Source: Luscinia megarhynchos
Lineage: Eukaryota; Chordata; Aves; Passeriformes; Turdidae
Assembly: GCA_034336665.1 (NCBI GenBank)
Contig: CM067592.1
Location: forward strand, 28,493,819-28,557,818
Reading direction: 5' to 3'
Length of the DNA stretch: 64,000 nucleotides
How positions within the stretch are numbered: position 1 is the first letter of the stretch; every line of letters starts with the position of its first letter. The translations under genes and the position numbers were made by a program. Shown piece by piece: positions 24,453 to 36,500 of the stretch. The notes below the pieces were generated by a model. That model worked only from the letters and a program-made list of their open reading frames with translations, searched no databases and had not been told where the DNA came from.

Positions 24453-27400
24453 TAACTATTTTCAGTGTCTATGTCAAATACTGCTAACAAATCTATTTCA
24501 TCTATTTTTCCAGAACTACCTGCTAGGCATTCATATGATTTTGATAGTACCTCCCCAACAGTGATGGAAAAAGCATAATCCTACCACTTGAATTAGAAAA
24601 TTGAGGAAAAGGTATTAAACAGCTACTGTGGTTACATGGAAAGATATATATGCATTTATCGAGTGAAAGAATGAGATGTCCAGCCACTTGCTTGCATCAA
24701 GTAGATAGAGGTGGAAACAGGATTTCATATAAAACCCACTTCTTGATTTTAAATTAATAGCCAAAATTTAATTTTCCTTATTGGCAAAAGTATTTAAGGT
24801 TTAGTGAAGATGCTTCACAGATCGTAATAGTAGTTGAATATTGTAATTAAAAATTCCTTAAAATAACAAATAAAATCACAGCACATTGGAAAAAATAAAA
24901 ATAGCTAAACTGTTTCCATTAGTAGAAGAAATTCCTTGTAAAAGGGGCATTATAAAAATGTAAAAAAAACAAAACTGAAAAGGAAGTTCACTGTCTTCCT
25001 CTTCTGCTAAATGCTTTGGATCTCTTCTCTGCAGGCAACTTGCTTTCTCTGAACAATATTTTCTACCTATCAATTCCTTTTGCCTCATTGCAGCTGGATA
25101 AGTTGTGATAGAAACATAATATTGTGGAGAAAAAAAGAAGAATGAGAAGAGAAAAAAATCGAAGGATGCCTTCCAGGCTTTCTTTTACTTTCAACAGAAT
25201 GAAGATATTTTGAGATTTATAATACCAGTTAAAAGCTAATGCAATGCAGAAACTAAGGTTAACCTTCTCCCACCTGAAAATAACTACAGAGAACAAAAAA
25301 CAAGGTTGGATTTTTTTTTGTCATGGTTTTGTAAAGTACTTCTGCATAATTTTTGCTTCTTTAGGTAAGAATTTTTCCTTCAGTTTAGCTGCTATCACAA
25401 CATATGTTTCTTGAATGTCAGGATAATGATTCAATCTTTTTACAAATGGGCTGTATCTCAAGGACTTGAGTTATTACTATGATGAAAACAATATGACTAC
25501 TTTTCTCATAATTTCATAGCAAACTCTATTTTGAAGTCATTAAGCAATTATGATCAGTTTAACACTGAACTTTAGGTTATGTTTCAGAAGAACAGTAGGT
25601 CATCTTAACTGAGATGAATATACATCTGAACTGGACTCATACAAGCCTCTTTGCACAATTTGTGACATTATTCTTTTTTGCTTGAGTGCTCTGAGACAAG
25701 AAGGCTCCCAGGAAGTGGCTAGAAATTTGCTCCATGTCAAAAGTATAACATCTCTATAGAAGAGTGACATTTATGAATAAGAAACAGTCTGGTTTGGTTT
25801 GAAATTGGCATATAATTTTAAATTAATACTGCGATTCTTTCATCTACATACCTTATATTTACTTCTCTGAGAGCAATTTTCAAAAGGTAGTTTATATATA
25901 TCTGGAGGCTTTCATGTCTCATTGTATGAAGAGAAATGGAACTTTCGTCACTTATTAGTTAAGTGATCTGCCAGCTCAAGATTTCTGAGGTGAATAAATA
26001 GACCTGCATGGCATAATGCACTGACATGCAGGATATTTCAGGTAACTTAATAAGTCAGCTGTGTGTATGCATATCTACTTAATGTTTGCACATTAATCAC
26101 ACTGTGTTTGTAAAATAGTTTGATAAATGATTGCATAAAATTGACATTGAGACGTTCCAGGCAGATTTTACTGACAACATTCTAGATCGAGTTTGCCTTG
26201 AAAAGCAACCCTGAATTTTTAGTTATCACTATTCCAACTCTGCAGATAGACTTAAACCTCAAAATTATAATGTTCGTTATGCCCACTTGAGTTGAGCAAA
26301 ATGTAAATAAAAATAGAATCAGGTATTTAACTTACCTAGTATAGTATTTTTTTTGTTATAGAAACTTGCAGAAGAAGTACAGTTTCTACAGTGATGAGAA
26401 GCATTAAAGAACCCCCAGACTCTGAGAAAAAACCCAAGTATGAACACAGGTAGCAAACAGCCAAGTGTGATTGATGAAAACATGACTCTCTACAGAACAT
26501 GAAGAACTGAATTTAGAAGGAAAAATCCTTTATCATTCATTTTATTCATATTTTAGGGAAGGAAGAAGCTATCTGCATGCAGATCTGATACAAACATGAA
26601 GAAGAATGTGCTGTAAACTTCTAAATATATACATGCTCTCCAAGGTTCAATCACAGCATTTTTACATAGAAGACAATGAATCCTACAAGGCCATCCTGAG
26701 TCAGAATTGTCAAAAAAAAAATCAACTAATAATTACTGAACCTCATATTTAAAGGATTTATTAATCTCTGATAAAGTTAGTCTAAGATTTGTCATACTTC
26801 AAACTATTTTTCCCAAGAGGAATCACATGTGGCTTTTAAATACTTCAAAATATATGAAAATACTGGAACAAAAGGAAATTCACAGGAAGTTTCACGAGCC
26901 TTCTAGCTTAAGAAAAGCAGTTACAGGTGTAATTAGTTTTTGTCATTTAATTGGTAATTATGGTAAAAGCAAAGGAAAATCCCCCTCCCTGCCCCTTAAA
27001 GAAATTCCTCCTCCAGATTTTTAATAGCTTTAATTTCAAAAATTTTCAAAAATCAAGAAAAATCAATGTCAGGAACATTAGAACAAAAATAGAAAAAAAT
27101 TAATAAATGTATTAATTAGTGTTACTTTCTTAACAGTATTATAGTACAGTGTTAGGATTAAAAATATAGTTCTGTTCAACATAATTCTGTTCCATTCATT
27201 AGGTTCAAGTTGGTTTAATTTTATTAACTTATTGTGAAATTCCCTACTCAAGGATTTCTACAAAGGGCAGCATATAGAATATTTACTGGACTGGTCTAGA
27301 TAAAGTTCTAAGGAAAAGACTTAAGTTTTGCCATGGATTACTTAATTTTTTATGTACTGTGTTAATATATCTTCAGGAGAATATGAGAGGATGGAACATC

Positions 27401-28022
27401 AAAAAGCACTACATTGCCTGCATGGAGAGGATGATCCTAATATTGATCTAGAAGGATGTCCTCTCCACTTTCAGCTAACTAGATCTACCTACCAGAAGAT
27501 TGAGAACAAAATATGTAAAGCAGAAAAAGACTGTACAGTGGAACATTTATCAACAATACATTCATTTGACCAGTGATGTGTTTCACTGATTGTTTGGCTA
27601 ATGTTATGTATGTATCAATTTAGAATCTACCTGATAGGGATAGATGTTTTCTAAATTATAGGGTATCATATGCTGGAGAAAAATGCAAATTTTCCTGATG
27701 ACAGACACATTTTACATGTTTTATGAAAGAATGACAGATTTTATATATCAATAATTATTTTAAAATATTTCAGAATTATAAAGTATCTTTTCACAAGTTT
27801 AAGTACTCAAGGCAATTTTTCATGTCAAAATAGCGTGAAAAAAGGGCTTGGTTTGAAAATGGAAGCTGTCCTTGATAATGGAGCTCCAGCTGAAAATGTA
27901 AAATATTCTAGTATTTCAATTCACAGTAAATGATAACAACTCTATCCAACATTTCCAGCCATAGTAAAAATAGAATAACTTCGAAAAGAGAGAGATTGAC
28001 AACCATGCAGAATGAAACAAAT
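24453..28022. other. AT-rich non-coding stretch
   Basis: No gene is recognised. Small open frames (25063-25296 on -, 26827-27024 on +, 27352-27576 on +) have no identifiable domain. The last lies just after an acceptor-like TTCAG at about 27376-27380, but no donor or protein similarity supports an exon. Confidence 0.5.
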
Positions 28023-28341
28023 TCCTTCCAGTACCTGAGCCTACAAGAAAAATGGAGAGAGACTATTTACAAGAACATGCAGTGACTGGACAAGGGGGAA
28101 TGTCTTTAAATGGGAAGGTTTATATCACATATTAGGAGGAAACTCTTCCCTGTAAGGGTAATGAGGCAATGGAGCAGGTTACTCAGTATGATTGTGAATG
28201 TCCCATCCCTGAAAGTGTTCAAGGACAAATTGGATAGGGCCTTGAGCAACCTGGTTTAGTGAGAGGTGTCCCTGCTCATGGCAGGGGGTTGGAGCGAGAT
28301 AATCTTGAAAGGTCCCTTTCAACCCAAGTCACTCTGTGATT
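28023..28341 (+). mobile_element. CR1 LINE 3' end, copy 1 of a close pair
   Basis: The order of CR1 motifs on the + strand is preserved: CCTTCCAGTACCTGAGCCTA, then TTACAAGAACATGCAGTGAC and GGACAAGGGGGAATG (end of ORF2), then GAAAGTGTTCAAGGACAAAT, GCAGGGGGTTGGAGC and TTTCAACCCAAGTCACTCTG at the 3' terminus. Frame breaks show it is dead. It is 5'-truncated like most copies. Confidence 0.92.
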
Positions 28342-28644
28342 ACCATGGAAATCTGGACAACATAATGTTGGCTCCATGAACAACTTTAAAACTTGCAGAC
28401 AGCACTGCTATCAACTCAGCCAAGGGCTTGAAAATAATTGTTGTAGTGCCCCAGGTACACTGAAAATGAAAGATCATTGCCTGTAATGCTAGCTAAATAA
28501 TTTGCAAAGCAATATAAAAGCACAGAGCTGCAGTAATAAGAAATTTTATATTTTTACTGTTCCACAACACTGGGAGAATATGTGATCATTTCCCATTATT
28601 TCCAATCTGAATGATATTAAGTACTTGAAGAACAAATTGCATTC
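28342..28644. other. Spacer between two CR1 copies
   Basis: About 300 bp of unique AT-rich sequence. Nothing recognisable is seen. Confidence 0.6.
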
Positions 28645-28935
28645 ACTGAGGGACTGTTGTAATAGGACAAGGGATCTTGAATTTAAAATAATAGAGCTTC
28701 AATTTAGATTAAATATAAGACAGAAGAGTCTTACAATTATGGTGCTGAAACACCCAGTCATATTGCTCAGTGGAAAGGTCATGAATGTCCCATCCCTGGA
28801 AACCTTGAAGATCAGATTGGATGGTAGTTTGAGCAAGTTGAAGGTTTATCTAGTTGAAGGTGTCCTGCTCGTGGTGAAGATGGTCTAGATGATCTTTAAA
28901 TGTTTCTTCCAACCCAAACCCCTTTATAATTCTAG
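28645..28935 (+). mobile_element. CR1 LINE 3' end, copy 2 of a close pair
   Basis: A second CR1 fragment on the same strand starts at GGACTGTTGTAATAGGACAA. It continues through CCCATCCCTGGAAACCTTGA and GATTGGATGGTAGTTTGAGC and ends TTCTTCCAACCCAAACCCCT followed by TATAATTC. It is more diverged than the copy at 28023, with an insertion after GTTTGAGCAAG. The 87-codon frame at 28625-28888 is largely the remnant of its ORF2 end in a broken frame. Confidence 0.87.
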
Positions 28936-30391
28936 GAGTAAAACCTATTCTATTATTCTTTGATTCTGTGAATAAGCACTTCATGAGCTGAAATATGGAA
29001 TCAAGTGTTCTTAAACCCAACTGACTGTGCAAATTGAATAAGCTGTACAGAAACAAGGCTGTATTTGACTTCCAACACTTTTGAGGATAGTACTGATAGT
29101 ACTGATGTAACTGTACTTTGTCATGTAAGAATAAATTACCCATGTATCAATTATTACACTGGAACACTAAAAAAGAAAAATGTTCATGTGAGGCAGGAAA
29201 AAACTGCAAACAATTTAGCTGCCACACTCTACAAATAATTGCTGAGTATGTACAAATTTATTTTTCAGTATTTTTTAAATGATTCTGAGAGGCTCCACCA
29301 AAGAATGTTAAAATCCAGACAGCACAATTCTGTCAGATTCTAAGATCCAGTTCCATGTAAAATGTTGGTAGATAAAGTAAAGTGAGAACCTTCTCTTGAG
29401 GTAAAAATTAATCTGTAATTTCTTGAGAAGCTTTTTTCCCCCAGATTATTCTGCTAAAAGTATGACTAGCATAAATATAATAGAATGGCCTATGGTTTTG
29501 TAAAACCAAAATACATTTCTGGCTTTGAAAAGCATGTAACTGACTGACACATTGTTTCAGAATAAATAGTAAATCCACTGTAAATGTAGCTTCAAAATTT
29601 TTCAGTTTTCTTGCCACATATAATTACTTCTGACCTGCATCTTAAACCATTAAATGATCCTGCATAAATTTGTATTTTTCTCCCAGGGAAATTGAAAAAA
29701 CCTAACAAAATCCTCCACTGATCTTGTTCTTTTCTATTTTCATTTTTGAAACATTACATGGCTTGCTATTGTCAGTTTACTCTGGCAATATATTATCATC
29801 TGACAAATCTATCATGTTTTGAAATTAACATCACTAATTCTCAGTACACATCTCACATAAAGGCTTTTGGGAGGTTGCTCTAGACACACCTTTCAAAACT
29901 TTTGACAAAAGAATTCCACTGTTAATTCTTAGTGATGTTTACAGGTTCTTGTGCTTGTCATAACTTGGGGCTTTGGATGCTTGTTCTGTTAATTGTTAAA
30001 TTGAAAAGAGCATAAGAGGATAATATTTTTGTCGGATGGGCATTTTCAACCTCTCACAAATATTAATCTCTATAGACCATTTTATATCACAGTGAAATTC
30101 AGAGCTTTTCCTTTATTACCCAGATAAAGGAACAGTAAAAGCCAAACCAACCATGTAACAAAGGCAGAAGAAGATAAGTTAAAAAGGCAGAAACAAAAAC
30201 AAAAAACCCCCCCCATCTTACACTACAATTGATGTGTTCTGCATCCTTATTAGTGCCCTAGATAGTAATTTTCCATAAGAAATATGATATTCTTTGGAAA
30301 AGCACTGAATTTCAACTGCTTATTTGAAGGTGACAATCTCACAATCTCAGTTTGATGCACAGTAATATAGCCTTCCAATCATGGAATTAAT

Positions 30392-30396
<5 letters not shown>
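28936..30396. other. AT-rich non-coding stretch
   Basis: No gene or repeat family is recognised. A C run (30207-30214) follows an A-rich patch. Short frames on the - strand (28850-29143, 29408-29617) are without motifs. Confidence 0.55.

Positions 30397-30441
<45 letters not shown>
30397..30441. repeat. T45 homopolymer
   Basis: Forty-five consecutive T residues, the longest mononucleotide run in the window. It may be the poly(A) tail of something retroposed on the - strand, with its body to the right. The flanking sequence (30442 onward) is not a family I recognise, and I see no clear target duplication. Homopolymers of this length are prone to length error in sequencing. Confidence 0.9.
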
Positions 30442-33327
30442 CTGTGAATAACATAATTTTCAGATAGGCTCAAGTCTGAAAGGACTCTGGTTGGCACCTA
30501 ATGAATTTCACAATGAAGATGAAATGCCAGATGTCTTTGGCTGCAGATGCAGCTTAGATTACTGCTGTGTGCACAGTCACTTGGGTAACATTGGTGCAAT
30601 GCTCCAACATAAAAAGCTACTGTGTAGTAATTTGCATACCTTGTCTGGAGTCAGAATAAGGTTGGTGCTAACTTTGGAAGAGGCTAGTACACCTTCAGAG
30701 GTCAGTACCTCGCCATGGCAAACAAATGGGAAGACAGATGGCTCCTGTGATGGCCTTAAAAATACCATTCAACATTATGGCATATTATTATGATTCTCTG
30801 CCCTTCTTACAAAGATCAGACTGTCTCTCAGAATAATAAATATACATCTGAGGGTGCTTTGAAGGCCATTTCTCATCTAGAAAGAACTCATAATTTATGA
30901 ATTCAAAGTAATGCTATGAACTTTCATGAATAAAACTGGAAACTAATGTACATCTTTGTTTTTCTCTATTTACCTTCATTTAGAGGGATGTTATCTGTTT
31001 TAATTTTACATGACCAATTTATCTTTTTTTTGTTGTAAATCAATATTTTTCTGTAATATTTTAAATGTTAAAGTTAAATTTATATTAAAAAGTGAAATGT
31101 ATGTACAGCCTAATAATGTGATCTCATATTTGTCAGTGAGATAACTATACACTAAAGTGCTATGAAAAAAGAACAAATTTGCTAGATAAAAAATTCTATC
31201 AACTTAAGATTTAATGCTAATTGCAAGCTAAATTTATATATATATATATAAATCCTGATTATTTTTTCAAGAAAATTATATTTTCTTATATAAAAAAACC
31301 AATACTTTTCAGATAAATTATTTTTTGAAGGCTTTTAATGTTCAAAACCTTAAGTTAAGGTCATTAGTTTCTTTGTTATTTCATACACAATTGTAATTTG
31401 AACTGATAGAATATTAGACATTATTAAATGGGTAAATAAATATAAATATACATTAATGTCTGTGTCACTTACCATAACAGTCATAAAAGTCTATAAAATT
31501 TAGATTCTTGTTATTGTGCAGGCAACACGCTTTCAGGACTTGCCACTTAGATTATGTAATCAGAAAGTTCCATGTTTACTGATTTAAAACAAGTATATCA
31601 GTACTAAGTGTACTAACATGGTACAATTTTAATTGAAGTAAGATTTTCTCATATAATATGTGTATTTTCAGAATGCATTTTCCCAGTGTTTGTGGTTCTT
31701 TGTGATACTCAAAAAGACCCTGTCATGTACTGAAATAACTCCTAGTGTAATATAACAGCAGAGTATTCAGAATTTTATTTAATCACAACACAATGAATTG
31801 CCTCTGAAACGTTTGGTTTCATCTTATAGTAGAACACTCCCTTGTACTTCAGCAGAAACAATCATGCTTTATATAGTTGAATTATACAGATTATTTTGTA
31901 GATGAGAAATTGGAAGTAGGATGAAATCTATCTTCAATGCAGTAATTTACATATAGGGACAGGTAGTAACAGTAGATCAAGAGGTTTTAGGACAGAAAGA
32001 TGCTGTAAACTTTCTAAATGTACTGAACCACAAGATTAATGTGAAATGGTCTATTTGTCAAGTGGAAGATGAAACGGCTGGAGATCTCTTCTGTCTGATA
32101 CCACCTGCCAACCGCCTCAAGGTTTGTTACAGAGAAGAGGAGCTGAAAGCACACAACAAATCACAGAAAAAGGCTTTTCCCCTCAGCATTTGTATTTGAT
32201 GTGTTCGATGCATTTCAAGTATTGTGATGGATATTGTGCAAGAGTCCTGCTACAAGGTGACAATGGGGCATTTGATAATCTCCCTATATTGAACAAAAAA
32301 CATCTGGATGCAGCAGCATATGGACTGCAGCTTCAGTGGAACAATTAAATGCATGCTGCCGACCATTAGGTCCATATGTGCATGGTTTCCTTTAATGTTA
32401 TTCTCAAGCATGGCAAAGAGAGCTCTAAGCATTTTTTTTACGCTTCTGCAGTCTTGCAGCTATCTGCATGTTTACAATATGAGGATACTTCAAATTCCCA
32501 AAAAGTTCAGAAATCACCTGCAGCAACAGCAGTTGACAGAAGTTGAAAATGCTCCCTTAAAAATTGTTTAAGAAGATTACAAATTTGATTCCTGTTCTGA
32601 AATTTAAAAAAAAAAGTTTAAACAAAAATGTGATCAAGTACTGCTACATGAAGTTATCCACAATTAAGCAGAGATTTGCAGTAAAGAAAAAAAATTTTGG
32701 CTGTTGGTTCATAGGGGTTTTATTCCCTAAGAATATAAGATACATTACATATGAAGTATGAAGCAAATACATGAAGACAAGATACTTATATGGGATTTGA
32801 ATATATTAGCAGTTCACTCAGAATTATTAGAGGTTTGGCAGACCACTTACCTCTTACCCTGCAGGTTTACATCACTTGCTACATAAAGCACAAAAAAAGT
32901 TCAGGCAACTGTGGTAGGAACCAATTTTGGTACCCTATGTATTTTGCTGTGCTTTTCATGTTCATGTGTGGGGAAAGATAAAGGAAGTTTAAAAACAGGA
33001 AGAATAATATGGAGTTTTTTGAATTTTCATATTGGCCAGGGAAAACTTGAAAGCTATGGAAGGACTATTTTTTGGCTCTCAGAAAAGAAGCAGGAGCAAA
33101 GCAAAGCAGGAAGTCAGTCGAGCACAAAGATAAGGCACCTGCTGTGGCTTTGGAGAATTATAACCTTTCCACATCACACAGAACTAGCAGCCAGAGAGGG
33201 CCTGGTGATTATTGAGATACTCAAACGTCTCAGGGAAGGTCAAGATTCGAAATTTGACAAGCGGAAGATGCCTATATCCAATCTGACTTTCTCAAGAAGC
33301 CTCAAATCTGGCTAACTGATATTGGTA
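30442..33327. other. Unique stretch with several small open frames
   Basis: Open frames of 60-134 codons occur here (30491-30793, 32124-32348, 32911-33315 on +; 30577-30768 and 32250-32432 on -). None shows a recognisable domain, and none has convincing paired splice sites. The segment 32090-32560 is less AT-rich and looks more complex than its surroundings, so it may be a conserved non-coding element. A (TA)8 run lies at 31235-31251. Confidence 0.45.
31235..31251. repeat. (TA)8 dinucleotide repeat
   Basis: Short perfect TA repeat, common in AT-rich DNA. Confidence 0.8.
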
Positions 33328-33591
33328 GGGAAGGGAAGGGAAGGGAAGGGAAGGGGAAGGGAAGGGAAGGGAAGGGAAGGGAAGGGAAGGGAAGGGAAGG
33401 GAAGGGAAGGGAAGGGAAGGGAAGGGGAAGGGAAGGGAAGGGGAAGGGAAGGGAAGGGAAGGGAAGGGAAGGGAAGGGAAGGGAAGGGGAAGGGAAGGGA
33501 AGGGAAGGGAAGGGAAGGGAAGGGAAGGGAAGGGAAGGGGAAGGGAAGGGAAGGGAAGGGAAGGGAAGGGAAGGGAAGGGAAGGGAAGGGA
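33328..33591. repeat. (GGGAA)n pentanucleotide array, about 264 bp
   Basis: About 50 units of GGGAA in tandem. Five six-base GGGGAA variants begin at about 33353, 33424, 33440, 33486 and 33537. Every four units satisfy the G3N2G3N2G3N2G3 pattern, so the + strand can form G-quadruplexes throughout. The period lets translation read Gly-Lys-Gly-Arg-Glu or Phe-Pro-Ser-Leu-Pro repeats on the two strands (frames at 33292-33741). Those frames are artefacts. Confidence 0.96.
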
Positions 33592-36500
33592 GATTGAATA
33601 ACAGAGTATTTTTTCAACAGAAGGCATAAATAGCACAAGGTCTTGATGCACTACTAGAGATATTTTAGAAGCAATGTGAAATTCAAAGCATAAGGAATTG
33701 GCAAAACTCTTGTGAAACTGAGGAGTAGGAGACCTTAACACAGATGTCTATTTACTAGCACAATTGATGGTAATGAAAAAGTAGACATATTTATAGGCTA
33801 AAAAGAAAAGAAAAGGAAACAAATGATAAACACCTTTATTAGATTCATATGTTTATTCAGAATATGACTAGGGAGCAGGGTTAGGCTAGATAGATATTTT
33901 TTAAAAAAAAATCACAGTGGGACACAAAGGAAATATTATTAAAGAATTATTCTTGACAGTAATATGAACACAAATTATAAGATATTTCAAATATCTGCAT
34001 AAAGACTTCCTTCCCTGGTTACCAAGATTGAACTTTTAAGTTCCCAATCCCCTAATTTTTTTAAAAAAACTCTGAAGCAATGCATTAGCTGTACCAAACC
34101 TTTGGAATTGTTTTCCATGAGCAGAAGATGAATTGTAGATATAACTATTGTATACTCTGGGTGAAAAAAAAAAGTATTTGAAATGAATGGACAGGAAGGT
34201 ATCATAGTAAACATAGTAGTTTCATCTCAAAGAAGAAAGTAAGTATACCGTATCCCTAAAATTAATATTTTTCATCTGTACTGGCTTATGTTGGTCAGTG
34301 TGGGGCTCAAGACTTGTGTGGGGTGGCCTTGGCTCCTGCCTCCTTTTAGCTTTTTTTTTTAAACTAGTATCTAGTGGCCAAGTTACCATCGATGAACATG
34401 TTGGTGTTGCAGTGCTCTCAGCGCTGAATGTGAACAAGGGCAGAGGCTCTGAGAGAGTCCCATTGTGACAACAGTGGACACTTACAGGGAAGGAGCTTGG
34501 GAAACATGATTGCATACCTTCCAGGCTTTAGCTGGGGACCCACAAAAGCAAAATACATTGGGACATTGGAATGTTTTAAAACAAGATCTGCCATGTCAGC
34601 TTCAGCAGTGGAGACTTAACAGCCATCCAAAACTATACACCACCTCTCTGCTTTCGAGGAACCTGAAGTCTTAAGCTTAGCACCTGGGATGAAATCAAAG
34701 GAGTAACTATGGTGGAGAAAAGGTTACAGGTACTAGTGAGTTTTCTTGAACAAGAAGTGTCATGGTTTTATTTATGAAGTTTAACTGCATTATTATGGAC
34801 TGCAAAGTGTGAGTATAAAAGGACTAATAAATATCTGCTTTATTTTGATTAGTTTGTCAAGAGCTTAATTGGGCTAAGAGTTGTTTCCTATTTATGGAAT
34901 ACTCTTCCTTTTGGTCATTTTTATAGTTATGATATAAACTCATCCATTCTCTGTGTGTGCTTGCACAAGTTAATGTGCACTTTGATGTAGAGTTAAAAGC
35001 TTTTCTTGACAGGTGAGTAAAAATATAAAATGGTTGAGTTCATTATATTTTTTGTAGAGTAATTAATCATTGCATTAAGTGTATTTGACATTGTTATATA
35101 CTAGGCAGTCACTTCTATCTCTGTTATCTGTTGAAAATTAAAGAGTCATAACAAAGTAATCTCAAAGGAAAGTATATTTTTAAACATACTTTTTCTGCAT
35201 TACTTACACGAATGTGGATTTGTGATTTAAAGATTCCTAGAGAAGAAGGCTATAATTACAAAATATTACAGGTGATTAGGTTTTTAAAAAAATCAGGGAG
35301 CAGCTTGCATGCTCTTTTCCACTAATGAGAATAATTATCCACCAACACATCATGGAAAAACAATCTGGGGGATATATTTGAAGAAATATTAGAAAATAAA
35401 ATCAAATGGTCTAATTTGGATTTTAAGTACTAAAGTTGAGCTGCAGGCTATTAGATATATGAACACAACTGTAAAAAATACTGTTGTTTTATTAAGAGAG
35501 AATGACAGTCCAATGGTCTTCCAGTGGACATTATTTCATTAATATGGAACATATTAAATTTTAATTTTTTTTTCTTCTACTGCATGACTAGTTCTGCTTA
35601 TGGAAGACTCAGAATAATGTTTTTTCCTTTTACTACATTAAAATTTTATTACCTCATAAGTTCACAGTTCAATGTATTGCTTCATTATTCATAATAAATC
35701 AGGGAAATACAAAAAAGAAATGGTTTACTTTTGCCCAGTTTCTCCTTTCAATAGTTACAAACTGCCATTTAATTGGAAACTTTTAAATTAAAGAAGAAAA
35801 AAAATATGCAGTAACATCATGTGTATTATGCCTTAAAGCCTGCAGGAACGAGTTTTTTCAATAGTTGATTTCTTTCAAAGAGGTTTTTAGTGCCTTCCTG
35901 GAGGCCAGTCTAGACTTAGAGCTGCAGCAGGCTCTTGTGCTTTAACTTTATCTTCATCCCTCCCATCTAACCACGTGAATAATGCCTGAAATAAGCCAAA
36001 TTTTTAAAGAAATTATTCTTAAATTATATTTTTTACAATTGTCTGATTAAAATAAAAAAAAAAAAATAATTCAAGGTTAAAATCTAAATAAAAGTAATTA
36101 TAAGACTTCTGAAATACAGAAAAATCTATTTACCAAAAGAATTTGAATTATCCTATATGGGACTGCTTCAGTGTAGCCATAGTGTACCACCTCAGCACGG
36201 AACAAGGGAAGAGTAGGTGGCTTATGTCGTAGTAAAAACACCATTACTGCATTTCCAGACATTTGCTTTTATTACTTGAACTAATATTGAACCAAGAATT
36301 CCAATGTTTCCTTTGCACAAAGTTAAACTGAGATCTAGAACTGGCAGAGAAATTCCTGAGCAAGTAAGGTCAATCACTTTCCACAGCTGCTACTGTTCTG
36401 CAACTCTTTTTTCAACAATCTCTAATTTTTTACTTATTCTCTCTGATGACTTTTTCTCTGGTGGCCATAAACGTGTTTTGTAGATGGATGCATTCATGGC

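Noticed and set aside
27381..27576. Possible terminal exon after an acceptor-like TTCAG
   Set aside because: The pyrimidine tract is weak, there is no recognised protein similarity, and the frame simply ends at a stop without a nearby clear polyadenylation context.
32911..33315. 134-codon frame as a gene
   Set aside because: There is no domain, no start context or splice support, and it ends in the edge of the GGGAA array. A frame of this length is plausible by chance in a 64-kb window.
33292..33741. Phe-Pro-Ser-Leu and Gly-Lys-Arg-Glu repeat proteins
   Set aside because: These are direct translations of the GGGAA pentanucleotide array and its complement.
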